Origin: Actinomycetota bacterium
GTDB lineage: Bacteria > Actinomycetota > Thermoleophilia > Solirubrobacterales > Solirubrobacteraceae
Length of the DNA: 5,330 bases
Direction of reading: 5' to 3'
Assembly: GCA_005883905.1 (NCBI GenBank)
Contig: VAYD01000191.1
Coordinates: 1-5,330 of the forward strand
The notes under the pieces were generated by a model. It was not told where the DNA came from. It searched no databases and saw only the letters and a list, made by a program, of their open reading frames with translations. The stretch's first letter is position 1; every line of letters begins with the position of its first letter. This document shows, piece by piece, positions 1 to 3,906 of this stretch. Both the position numbers and the translations under genes were made by a program.

Positions 1-167
1 ACGTCGCGGACGCGGCGGCCGTCGACGCCGCGGCGCAGGAGCTGCAGCAGGCCGGCTACGAGCTGCTGCACCCGGCGCGCCAGGAGCCGTGGGGCCAGAC
101 GGTGGCGAGGCTGCAGTCACTGGAGGGCGCGATCGTCGGGATCTCGTACGCGCCGCAGCTGCACTAA
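1..167 (+). CDS. VOC (glyoxalase/bleomycin-resistance fold) protein, 3' end only
   Basis: The reading frame starts at base 3 and is open from the window edge to a TAA at 165-167, giving the last 54 residues. The tail contains AGYELLHPARQEPWGQ and then EGAIVGISYAPQLH. The 'G-Y-E ... P-x-x-EPWGQ-x-V-A ... G-x-x-V' pattern is the usual C-terminal beta-alpha-beta-beta module of VOC-superfamily proteins (glyoxalase I, bleomycin resistance, dioxygenases). The EPWGQ glutamate region is where members commonly place a metal-ligand Glu. The N-terminal half and start lie outside the window, so the substrate cannot be inferred. The gene converges on the acetyltransferase, and the two stop codons share bases 165-166. 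Family assignment is fairly secure; function is open. Confidence 0.72.
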   Translation, partial: VADAAAVDAAAQELQQAGYELLHPARQEPWGQTVARLQSLEGAIVGISYAPQLH

Positions 168-811
168 CGCAACCGCTCGGCGATGGCCAGCAGCTCGGCG
201 GGGCTGCCGGCCATGATCGCGCGCGCGTGTTCCGTGACGAGCTCGACCGGCCAGTCCCACCACGCGGCGCGTAGCAGCCGTTCGACGCCATCGTCATCGA
301 AGCGGCGCCTGAGGACGCGGCCTGGATTGCCACCGACGATCGCGTACGGCGGAACGTCCGCCGTCACCACGCTGCCGGCAGCGATGACCGACCCGTGACC
401 GATCGTCACGCCGGGCATGACGATCGCTCGATAGCCGAGCCACACGTCATTGCCGACCACGGTGTCACCGCGGCTCGGCGCGCCCATGACGAGGTCCATC
501 GTGCGTTCCGCCCACGGGTCGCCGAAGATCCCGAACGGGAACGTCGACGGCCCGAGGTCGGCGTGGTTGGCGCCCGGCATGATGAACCGCACGCCCGAAG
601 CGAGCGCGCAGTAGCGCCCGATGACCAGCCGCTCGGGCCCGTACGCGTAGAGGAACGCGTCGCGCTCGAACGCGAGCGCGTCATCGGGGTCGTCGTAGTA
701 GCTGTAGTCACCGACCTCGATCCGCGGATCGCTGACGAGCGGCTTGAGGAACACGACCCGCGGCTGCCCTTCGACCGGGTGCAGCGTGTTCGGGTCCGGG
801 GCGATGGGCAT
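164..811 (-). CDS. CatB/Vat-type hexapeptide-repeat O-acetyltransferase (xenobiotic acyltransferase family)
   Basis: A 215-residue protein, the usual length for the xenobiotic acyltransferase branch of left-handed beta-helix acetyltransferases (CatB, Vat). These are trimeric cytosolic enzymes that move acetyl from acetyl-CoA to a hydroxyl of an acceptor. Family marks in order: an N-terminal SYYDDPDDALAFE segment (about 37-49); IGRYCALASGVRFIMPGANH (64-83), where His83 matches the catalytic histidine; PSTFPF (88-93); the hexapeptide turns VGNDVWLGYRAIVMPGVTIG (119-138), continuing to SVVTADVPPYAIVGGNPGRV; and a short helical C-terminal tail. The ATG at 809-811 has no clear Shine-Dalgarno, but a TACGTT box (819-824) lies 7 bp upstream, so the message may be leaderless. 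Chloramphenicol or streptogramin resistance is possible, but many chromosomal relatives have unknown acceptors, so resistance should not be assumed. Confidence 0.88.
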   Translation of the reverse strand: MPIAPDPNTLHPVEGQPRVVFLKPLVSDPRIEVGDYSYYDDPDDALAFERDAFLYAYGPERLVIGRYCALASGVRFIMPGANHADLGPSTFPFGIFGDPWAERTMDLVMGAPSRGDTVVGNDVWLGYRAIVMPGVTIGHGSVIAAGSVVTADVPPYAIVGGNPGRVLRRRFDDDGVERLLRAAWWDWPVELVTEHARAIMAGSPAELLAIAERLR

Positions 812-818
812 CGCGCTG

Positions 819-824
819 AACGTA
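819..824 (-). promoter_or_regulatory. candidate -10 box of the acetyltransferase gene
   Basis: Minus-strand TACGTT fits the actinobacterial TAnnnT -10 pattern and ends 7 bp before the ATG, so transcription would begin at or within a base or two of the start codon. No good -35 hexamer is visible. The absence of a Shine-Dalgarno supports a leaderless message. Inference from spacing only. Confidence 0.35.
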
Positions 825-842
825 CCGCGCCCGAGAACGCGA

Positions 843-864
843 AAACCCCGCCGTAGCGGGGCTT
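843..864 (-). terminator. intrinsic terminator after tRNA-Val
   Basis: On the minus strand a CCCCGC stem (861-856), TACG loop (855-852) and GCGGGG stem (851-846) are followed by TTTT (845-842). The stem can be lengthened with a G-T and two A-T pairs. It lies 8 bp beyond the tRNA-Val discriminator base and 31 bp before the acetyltransferase start, so it would end the tRNA transcript and insulate the next gene. Confidence 0.82.
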
Positions 865-871
865 CCTTAGG

Positions 872-944
872 TGGGCGATACTGGGCTCGAACCAGTGACC
901 TCCGCCTTGTCGAGGCGGCGCTCTCCCAGCTGAGCTAATCGCCC
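872..944 (-). tRNA. tRNA-Val (GAC anticodon, C33)
   Basis: A complete 73-nt cloverleaf: acceptor GGGCGAT (944-938) pairs with ATCGCCC (879-873); D stem GCTC/GAGC with loop AGCTGGGA; anticodon stem CCGCC/GGCGG with loop TCGACAA; variable AGGTC; T stem ACTGG/CCAGT with loop TTCGAGC. The anticodon GAC occupies 911-909. Discriminator A (872), A35 and C36 agree with valine identity. Position 33, just before the anticodon, is C instead of the near-universal U; the five-pair stem is perfect, so the loop register is not in doubt. The 3' end reads ACCT, so the terminal CCA is not fully encoded. It lies 35 bp downstream of the 48-residue ORF on the same strand and may be read from that promoter as well as its own. 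Confidence 0.93.
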
Positions 945-956
945 TGGGAGGCGAGA

Positions 957-962
957 AGCCTA
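957..962 (-). promoter_or_regulatory. candidate -10 box of tRNA-Val
   Basis: Minus-strand TAGGCT fits TAnnnT and ends 12 bp before the mature 5' end of the tRNA. The other two tRNA genes in the window have similar hexamers 14 and 10 bp upstream, which strengthens the call. No convincing -35 is seen. Confidence 0.4.
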
Positions 963-979
963 GCGAACAGAGTCGCGTC

Positions 980-1126
980 CTAGCGGGCCTCGAGCTGCGG
1001 GCGGCTGCACGAGTGTTCGAAGCAGACCTCCGGCGTGCCCTGGGGCCCGTTGTGGAAGTGAACCGGGTGCGCGTGGGTGCGCGGGGTGAGCGCCCGCCGT
1101 AGCGAGCGCAGGGTGAAGCGTGCCAT
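980..1126 (-). CDS. 48-residue His/Cys-rich small protein of unknown function
   Basis: ATG at 1126-1124 is preceded by AGGAGG (1137-1132) at 5-bp spacing, the best ribosome-binding site of any gene in the window, and the frame ends at TAG (982-980). The protein has a basic N-terminal helix (RFTLRSLRRALTPR, residues 3-16) followed by a His/Cys-rich half: His18, 20, 23, 25 and 38, and Cys35 and Cys40, in HAHPVHFHNG ... VCFEHSC. Five His and two Cys in 23 residues would suit metal binding, but no named zinc fold matches exactly. There is no signal peptide or membrane segment. I have an impression of similar 'VHFH ... C ... C' small proteins in Thermoleophilia but cannot name a family. Its elaborate upstream region suggests tight regulation. 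Function unknown. Confidence 0.68.
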   Translation of the reverse strand: MARFTLRSLRRALTPRTHAHPVHFHNGPQGTPEVCFEHSCSRPQLEAR

Positions 1127-1207
1127 CCAGGCCTCCTGCTCTCGGGTGCGGTCCCGCCCGTTGCGGGACCGTCGGGAGATCGGACCGTACATCCGGTCCG
1201 CACACAC

Positions 1208-1238
1208 ATTGTAACAACCTTGTGACAACTCGTTACAA
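1208..1238 (-). promoter_or_regulatory. candidate core promoter of the 48-residue gene
   Basis: On the minus strand TACAAT (1213-1208) is a near-consensus -10, with TTGTAA (1238-1233) as a possible -35 at a long 19-bp spacing. Transcription would start near 1201, leaving a leader of about 75 nt with two hairpins before the ATG. The weak -35 spacing fits a promoter that needs an activator or is occluded by the overlapping repeats. Confidence 0.45.
1209..1238. promoter_or_regulatory. GTnAC direct-repeat operator (three sites, about one helical turn apart)
   Basis: Three sites follow one another: TTGTAACAA (1209-1217), TTGTGACAA (1220-1228) and TCGTTACAA (1230-1238). The first two are exact TTGTnACAA palindromes; the third has one mismatch. 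Read as pentamers they are GTAAC (1211), GTGAC (1222) and GTTAC (1232), spaced 11 and 10 bp. GTnAC-n6-GTnAC is the pattern I recall for OmpR-family regulators of actinobacteria such as MtrA, AfsQ1 and GlnR. The sites overlap the predicted -10/-35, which suggests repression, though activation is not excluded. The specific regulator is inference. Confidence 0.55.
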
Positions 1239-1272
1239 GGGACCGGCGGTCCGAACCGGCAGGGACTGCTTG

Positions 1273-1278
1273 TACCCT
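1273..1278 (+). promoter_or_regulatory. candidate -10 box of tRNA-Cys
   Basis: TACCCT fits TAnnnT and ends 14 bp before the tRNA 5' end; the preceding TG pair (1271-1272) could act as an extended -10. No -35 is evident. Confidence 0.35.
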
Positions 1279-1292
1279 TGCTCGCCCACCCC

Positions 1293-1363
1293 GGCGCCGT
1301 GGCGGAGTGGCTACGCAGCGGCCTGCAAAGCCGTGTACACCGGTTCGATTCCGGTCGGCGCCT
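1293..1363 (+). tRNA. tRNA-Cys (GCA)
   Basis: A complete 71-nt cloverleaf: acceptor GGCGCCG (1293-1299) pairs with CGGCGCC (1356-1362); the D arm has a 3-bp GCG/CGC stem; the anticodon stem GCGGC/GCCGT closes loop CTGCAAA with GCA at 1325-1327; the T stem ACCGG/CCGGT closes loop TTCGATT. Discriminator U (1363) is the cysteine identity base. CCA is not encoded. No terminator follows before the convergent SinR-like gene, whose stop lies 15 bp away; a CGCTGC/GCAGCG hairpin inside that gene (1404-1418) has no T-run. Confidence 0.95.
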
Positions 1364-1378
1364 CTCGCGCGATGCGTG

Positions 1379-1654
1379 CTAAGCGGCTGAGCGCCCGTAT
1401 TGCCGCTGCGTGGCAGCGTCGCTGGAGCTCGACGCCCAAGCCGCGCCGGTGACGTCGAAGACCAGGATCTCGTCGTTCGCGGCGACCACGCGGCGCAGTT
1501 CGTCGCGCACCTCCGAGACCGACTTGTTGGTCTTCACGAGCCACATCGACTCCAGCGGTTGAGACCGCCGGTCGTACGACTGGAGGTAGTCGTCCAGCGC
1601 GGTGTAGTAGTGGTCGGGCTGCTTGAGGTCGTAGCTGATCTGGATCGTTCGCAC
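1379..1654 (-). CDS. SinR-like protein with a Cas2-type ferredoxin fold
   Basis: A 91-residue protein opening MRTIQISYDLKQPDHYYTAL, then LESMWLVKT (34-42), VRDELRRVV (49-57) and NDEILVFDVTG (60-70). This beta-alpha-beta-beta-alpha-beta layout, with 'YDL' at the end of strand 1, matches the small proteins annotated as 'SinR family' that score as Cas2-like. Asp9 sits where Cas2 has its conserved strand-1 Asp. The name does not imply the Bacillus SinR repressor. The GTG start (1654-1652) has GGAGAG 8 bp upstream; no in-frame alternative is better placed. The last 18 residues (SSSSDAATQRQYGRSA) look disordered. By eye it is less GC-rich than its neighbours. It is complete and stands alone, with no cas1, CRISPR array or obvious partner; it converges on tRNA-Cys and diverges from the secreted protein gene. 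Nuclease activity is unproven for this family. Confidence 0.78.
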   Translation of the reverse strand: MRTIQISYDLKQPDHYYTALDDYLQSYDRRSQPLESMWLVKTNKSVSEVRDELRRVVAANDEILVFDVTGAAWASSSSDAATQRQYGRSAA

Positions 1655-1730
1655 GTCAGCAACTCTCCGTCGTCGGGCAACAGCGCAACATCACATCGTC
1701 TCGGTTGCGTCGGACGGAACGGCGCACCTT

Positions 1731-1757
1731 CAACGCCTGCCAACCCAGCGGGCGTTG
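1731..1757. repeat. inverted repeat in the 1655-1800 divergent intergenic region
   Basis: CAACGCC (1731-1737) is complementary to GGCGTTG (1751-1757) across a 13-bp loop, and an overlapping CCAAC/GTTGG pairing (1740-1744 with 1754-1758) offers an alternative. It lies 43 bp upstream of the secreted protein start, in the 146-bp gap between divergent genes. It could be an operator or a leader stem. No clear -10/-35 pair is seen in this gap on either strand. Confidence 0.35.
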
Positions 1758-1800
1758 GGGCGTTAGAGGATCGTCCTCAGTCCATCGATACGGGAGCACG

Positions 1801-2238
1801 ATGAACGCCCTCAAGACGATCGTCCCGATCGTGGGAGCACTGGCGCTTACAGCGGCGCCGGCACTGGCAGGAAGCGATAACGGCAACGGAACGCCGCCCA
1901 CGAATCAGGGAACTGCGCACAAGCAGGCCGCGCAGACGCACTCGACCAAGACGAACACGCCCGGCCCAAAGGCGAGCCTTCCTTCGAAGGCGAAGGCCTA
2001 TGGCCGTTACTGCAAGGGCACGAGCAAGCTGCGCACCGCCGCCGCGCTCGGCACGCACGGCACGCCGTTCAGCCAGTGCGTGACCGCTATGGCCAAGGTT
2101 GCCCACAGCCAGGCCGCCCCGAAGACGGCGTGCAGCACGCTGAGCCACAAGAAGGCCAAGGGCGCCAAGCGCTCTGACTTCAGCACCTGCGTCAACGGCG
2201 CAGCGAAGCTCAAGGCAGACCTGAAGAAGGCTTCTTAG
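1801..2238 (+). CDS. secreted four-cysteine repeat protein, function unknown
   Basis: 145 residues from the ATG at 1801, with a GGGAG ribosome site 4 bp before it. The frame extends upstream to 1705, but the signal peptide fixes the start here: MNALKTIVPIVGALALTAAP followed by ALA (21-23), with likely signal-peptidase I cleavage after Ala23. Residues 24-67 are a polar, Pro/Thr/Lys/Gln-rich linker. Residues 70-145 hold two imperfect copies of one unit: unit 1 has Cys71, then GTPFSQCVTAMAK with Cys93; unit 2 has Cys111, then SDFSTCVNGAAK with Cys130. Each copy is a pair of cysteines about 20 residues apart, ending in F-S-x-C-V-x-x-x-A-K, which suggests one disulfide-clamped helical hairpin per unit. 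The mature protein is very basic and probably extracellular or wall-associated. I recall similar proteins in Solirubrobacterales but know of no function. Confidence 0.82.
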   Translation: MNALKTIVPIVGALALTAAPALAGSDNGNGTPPTNQGTAHKQAAQTHSTKTNTPGPKASLPSKAKAYGRYCKGTSKLRTAAALGTHGTPFSQCVTAMAKVAHSQAAPKTACSTLSHKKAKGAKRSDFSTCVNGAAKLKADLKKAS

Positions 2239-2252
2239 CGGGAGGAGGCCTG

Positions 2253-2303
2253 GTGCAGCGGGGCGCCGCCCGGCGGCGCCCCGCCACCTTCGGCGTACCG
2301 TGA
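2253..2303 (+). CDS. possible 16-codon leader ORF before the macro-domain gene
   Basis: GGGAGGAGG (2240-2248) lies immediately after the stop of the secreted protein gene and would place ribosomes on GTG at 2253 with 4-bp spacing. The frame encodes MQRGAARRRPATFGVP and ends at TGA (2301-2303). It is in the same frame as the macro-domain gene, whose GTG (2310) follows 6 bp after the stop, so either termination-reinitiation or a nonsense change that shortened an older N-terminus is possible. A 12-bp GC hairpin lies wholly inside it. No other Shine-Dalgarno serves the macro gene. Very short, so translation is unproven. Confidence 0.35.
   Translation: MQRGAARRRPATFGVP
2258..2284. terminator. 12-bp perfect hairpin between the secreted protein and macro genes
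   Basis: GCGGGGCGCCGC (2258-2269), loop CCG, then GCGGCGCCCCGC (2273-2284). The stem is all G-C and very stable, 20 bp after the secreted protein stop. No T-run follows on either strand, so it is either a T-less actinobacterial-type terminator, an mRNA 3' stabiliser, or a regulatory stem inside the mini-ORF. Confidence 0.5.
2296..2301 (+). promoter_or_regulatory. candidate -10 box of the macro-domain gene
   Basis: TACCGT fits TAnnnT and ends 8 bp before the GTG at 2310, placing the transcript start at or next to the start codon. The -35 position would fall inside the hairpin arm and shows no consensus. This leaderless model competes with the mini-ORF coupling model. Confidence 0.3.
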
Positions 2304-2309
2304 ACGGCC

Positions 2310-2843
2310 GTGGGCCGGATCACTCTTCACCAGGGCGACATCACCACGGACGCGCACGCCGACGCGATCGTCAACGCCGCCAACTCGAGCCTCCTCGGCG
2401 GTGGCGGCGTCGACGGAGCGATCCACCGTGCCGCCGGGCCGGAGCTCCTCGCGGAGTGCCGCACGCTCGGCGGCTGTGAGACCGGCGACGCGAAGATCAC
2501 CGGCGCCGGCCGGCTGGCGGTGCGGCACGTGATCCACGCCGTCGGCCCCGTCTACCGCGGCGGCGGCCAGGGCGAGGCCGAGCTGCTCGCCGGCTGCTAC
2601 CGGCGCGCGATAGCGCTCGCCGCCGAGCACGGCGACGCCCGGGTCGCGTTCCCCGCGATCTCGACCGGCGTCTACGCCTATCCGCTCGGCGAAGCGGCCG
2701 ATGTCGCGATCCGCGCGACGAAGGAGGCGCTCGACGCGCATCCGACCGTCGACGAAGCCCGATTCTGGCTGTTCGGCGACGACGCCTACGCGGCGTTCGA
2801 GTCCGCGCACAGCCGGTACTGCTCGGGCAGCAGCTCGGCGTAA
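2310..2843 (+). CDS. macro-domain protein, MacroD/YmdB-type ADP-ribose (O-acetyl-ADP-ribose) hydrolase
   Basis: 177 residues forming a single macro domain. Visible marks: ITLHQGDIT (4-12), which starts the ADP-ribose site; [20 protein letters not shown] (18-37), with Asn22, Asn25 and Asp35 in the places used for ribose binding and catalysis in MacroD-type hydrolases; [10 protein letters not shown] (73-82); and [18 protein letters not shown] (113-130), the phosphate-binding loop. MacroD-type enzymes release acetate from O-acetyl-ADP-ribose and remove mono-ADP-ribose from acidic side chains or nucleic acid ends. The GTG at 2310 gives the standard domain N-terminus; no Shine-Dalgarno stands directly before it. 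The last 58 bp overlap the convergent HExxH gene, so the two 3' ends are antisense to each other. No toxin or sirtuin gene is adjacent, so the cellular substrate is unknown. Confidence 0.92.
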   Translation: MGRITLHQGDITTDAHADAIVNAANSSLLGGGGVDGAIHRAAGPELLAECRTLGGCETGDAKITGAGRLAVRHVIHAVGPVYRGGGQGEAELLAGCYRRAIALAAEHGDARVAFPAISTGVYAYPLGEAADVAIRATKEALDAHPTVDEARFWLFGDDAYAAFESAHSRYCSGSSSA

Positions 2844-3370
2844 TCGGTCCGCGCCCAGTGCGCGACGGACTGCGCCGTCTGCGACGTGAACCCGAGCGCC
2901 AGCGCCGTCGCCTCGACGCGCTTCTCGGCCTCGCACTCGGTCAGGCCCTCGTCGATCACGCCCCGCATGTGCACCGACTCGTGCGTGAGCACGATCAGCC
3001 CCATCGCCGCGCGCGTGTCGGCCTTCGAGCAGTTCCAGTACAGGCATTCGAGGTTGAGCGCCGAGCCCTTGTCGAGCACGCGCCGCAGCCCCGCGCAGGC
3101 GTCGCCGGACAGGTTCGTCTCGGGGTCGGGGACGCCGTCGGCCGAGAACCGCACGCGCCCTTCGGTGATCTCGTAGAACATGCGGCGCCGGATCGGCCCC
3201 GGGCAATCGACCTTCACGCGTCGGCCGGCGATCGCGCTCGCGACGGTGCTCGCCCTGCGCTCGACCTCCAGGCGCCGCACGTGCCCGCGGATGCCGAGCA
3301 CGCAGAGCAGCAGCGCGCCCGCGAGCAGCGGCGCGACGACGCGGACCGGAGGCCTGGGCACGCCCTCCAC
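2786..3370 (-). CDS. membrane-anchored, cysteine-rich HExxH protein (candidate metallopeptidase)
   Basis: 194 residues, complete. Residues 11-27 form one hydrophobic segment after a short Arg/Pro-rich start, typical of a signal anchor with the rest outside the membrane. The external part contains HESVH (130-134) within [20 protein letters not shown], then Glu141, Glu145 and Glu147 (in DEG and TECEAE), any of which could be the third zinc ligand in a gluzincin-like site. Six external cysteines (56, 92, 109, 114, 146, 188) could form three disulfides. No longer peptidase domain is visible, so activity is inferred from the motif alone. The GTG at 3370 is the first start codon after the in-frame TAG that ends the upstream SnoaL-like gene; no clear Shine-Dalgarno is seen. 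It lies 36 bp behind that gene and is probably in its transcript. I do not recognise a named family. Confidence 0.72.
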   Translation of the reverse strand: MEGVPRPPVRVVAPLLAGALLLCVLGIRGHVRRLEVERRASTVASAIAGRRVKVDCPGPIRRRMFYEITEGRVRFSADGVPDPETNLSGDACAGLRRVLDKGSALNLECLYWNCSKADTRAAMGLIVLTHESVHMRGVIDEGLTECEAEKRVEATALALGFTSQTAQSVAHWARTDYAELLPEQYRLCADSNAA

Positions 3371-3406
3371 GCGCGGAGCATCGACCCGTTCGCGCTGCGG
3401 GTTGAG

Positions 3407-3844
3407 CTACGCGGACGACCCGTCGGCCGCCGCCTGCAGCGCGCGCTCGTGGCCGAGGTAGAGCCGGACGCGCCAGATGCGCCCGCCGCGCATCTCATAC
3501 GTCACGCCGACCTGGATCTCGAGCCGCGTCTCCTCCCCCTTGGGGCGGCCCGAGACGCGCGCGAGCGCAACCACGTGTTCGCCGACGAGCTCGACGGTTT
3601 CGACGTCGAAGTGCACGTCGTCGTAGGTGGCGTAGTTCTCGGCGTACCAGCGCGTGTAGCCGTCGAGGCCTTCGTACGAGGCGGGCACCGGCCAGCCGTC
3701 GACGTTGAGGATCTGGCTCTTCGGGTCATACCAGCGCTCGTGGTAGGCGCGCATGACCTCGGGGTCCGCGAGCTCCTCGTAGCGGGTGTTGAAGTCCTCG
3801 TACGCCGCGCGGATGTGAGCGACGTCCTGCGCCGTTGCCGGCAT
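3407..3844 (-). CDS. SnoaL-like / NTF2-fold protein
   Basis: 145 residues from ATG at 3844-3842. An N-terminal helical part (VAHIRAAYEDFNTRYEELAD, 8-27) leads into YDPKSQILNVDGWPVPASYE (39-58), GLDGYTRWYAENY (59-71), VHFDVETVELVGEHVVALAR (77-96) and a sheet ending IWRVRLYLGHERALQAA. This is the cone-shaped alpha+beta barrel of SnoaL/nuclear-transport-factor-2 proteins, at the family's normal length; such proteins range from polyketide cyclases and isomerases to ligand-binding proteins, so no reaction can be named. A GTG 42 bp further upstream (3886) is in frame but would run through a GC hairpin (3871-3883) toward the tRNA-Gly promoter. The minus-strand TAGGGT at 3860-3855 fits a -10 that favours the ATG. 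Probably the first gene of a two-gene unit with the HExxH protein. Confidence 0.84.
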   Translation of the reverse strand: MPATAQDVAHIRAAYEDFNTRYEELADPEVMRAYHERWYDPKSQILNVDGWPVPASYEGLDGYTRWYAENYATYDDVHFDVETVELVGEHVVALARVSGRPKGEETRLEIQVGVTYEMRGGRIWRVRLYLGHERALQAAADGSSA

Positions 3845-3854
3845 GGTGAGCGCG

Positions 3855-3860
3855 ACCCTA
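3855..3860 (-). promoter_or_regulatory. candidate -10 box of the SnoaL-like gene
   Basis: Minus-strand TAGGGT fits TAnnnT and ends 10 bp before the ATG at 3844, giving a leader of only a few bases. It supports the ATG over the upstream GTG. No -35 is evident. Confidence 0.35.
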
Positions 3861-3890
3861 ACGCGGCGCACCCCGCCGCGGGGCACGTTC

Positions 3891-3896
3891 TATACT
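3891..3896 (+). promoter_or_regulatory. -10 box of tRNA-Gly
   Basis: TATACT is one base from the consensus TATAAT and ends 10 bp before the tRNA 5' end, the strongest -10 in the window. The expected -35 region (about 3868-3873) shows no TTGACA; a CCCCG/CGGGG hairpin (3871-3883) sits there instead. It is divergent from the SnoaL-like promoter. Confidence 0.6.
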
Positions 3897-3906
3897 GGCC
3901 GCTCTT

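Larger units (their letters stand above)
1149..1253. repeat. three palindromes built from GGACCG/CGGTCC
   Basis: Six copies of one hexamer occur in 105 bp: CGGTCC at 1149, GGACCG at 1166, GGACCG at 1182, CGGTCC at 1194, GGACCG at 1240 and CGGTCC at 1247. They pair locally into three palindromes: a 9-bp stem with a 5-nt loop (1149-1171), a 7-bp stem with a 6-nt loop (1181-1200), and a 6-bp stem with a single central base (1240-1252). The first two fall in the predicted minus-strand leader of the 48-residue gene. Because all arms share the hexamer, they can also pair with each other, so alternative folds are possible. No stem is followed by a T-run in either direction, so these are not ordinary intrinsic terminators. 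Confidence 0.7.

Noticed and set aside
744..938. A 64-codon plus-strand ORF ending LRLVEAALSQLS
   Set aside because: It is translation of the antisense strand of tRNA-Val, a well-known source of spurious peptides.
872..944. A plus-strand tRNA-Asp (loop TTGTCGA) instead of minus-strand tRNA-Val
   Set aside because: The plus strand has a plausible anticodon arm but no T-loop sequence; only the minus strand has TTCGAGC and a proper D arm.
1149..1171. Intrinsic terminator at the 9-bp hairpin
   Set aside because: Neither flank carries a T-run and the stem lies between promoter and gene; better seen as leader or operator structure.
406..1209. A 267-codon minus-strand ORF
   Set aside because: It reads through tRNA-Val, the terminator and the acetyltransferase in the wrong frame; its Arg/Ser/Thr-rich composition is typical of GC-rich shadow frames.
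1379..1654. A CRISPR-Cas locus, suggested by the Cas2-like protein
   Set aside because: No repeat-spacer array and no other cas gene were seen anywhere in the window.
1705..1800. N-terminal extension of the secreted protein
   Set aside because: It would bury the signal peptide inside the protein; ATG 1801 has a ribosome site and gives a normal signal sequence.
2235..3206. A 323-codon minus-strand ORF
   Set aside because: Antisense to the macro-domain gene and out of frame with the HExxH gene; low-complexity Arg/Ala/Gly composition.
3884..3886. GTG as the start of the SnoaL-like gene
   Set aside because: It would place the start against the tRNA-Gly -10 and add an Arg-rich extension not typical of the family; ATG 3844 fits the domain start.
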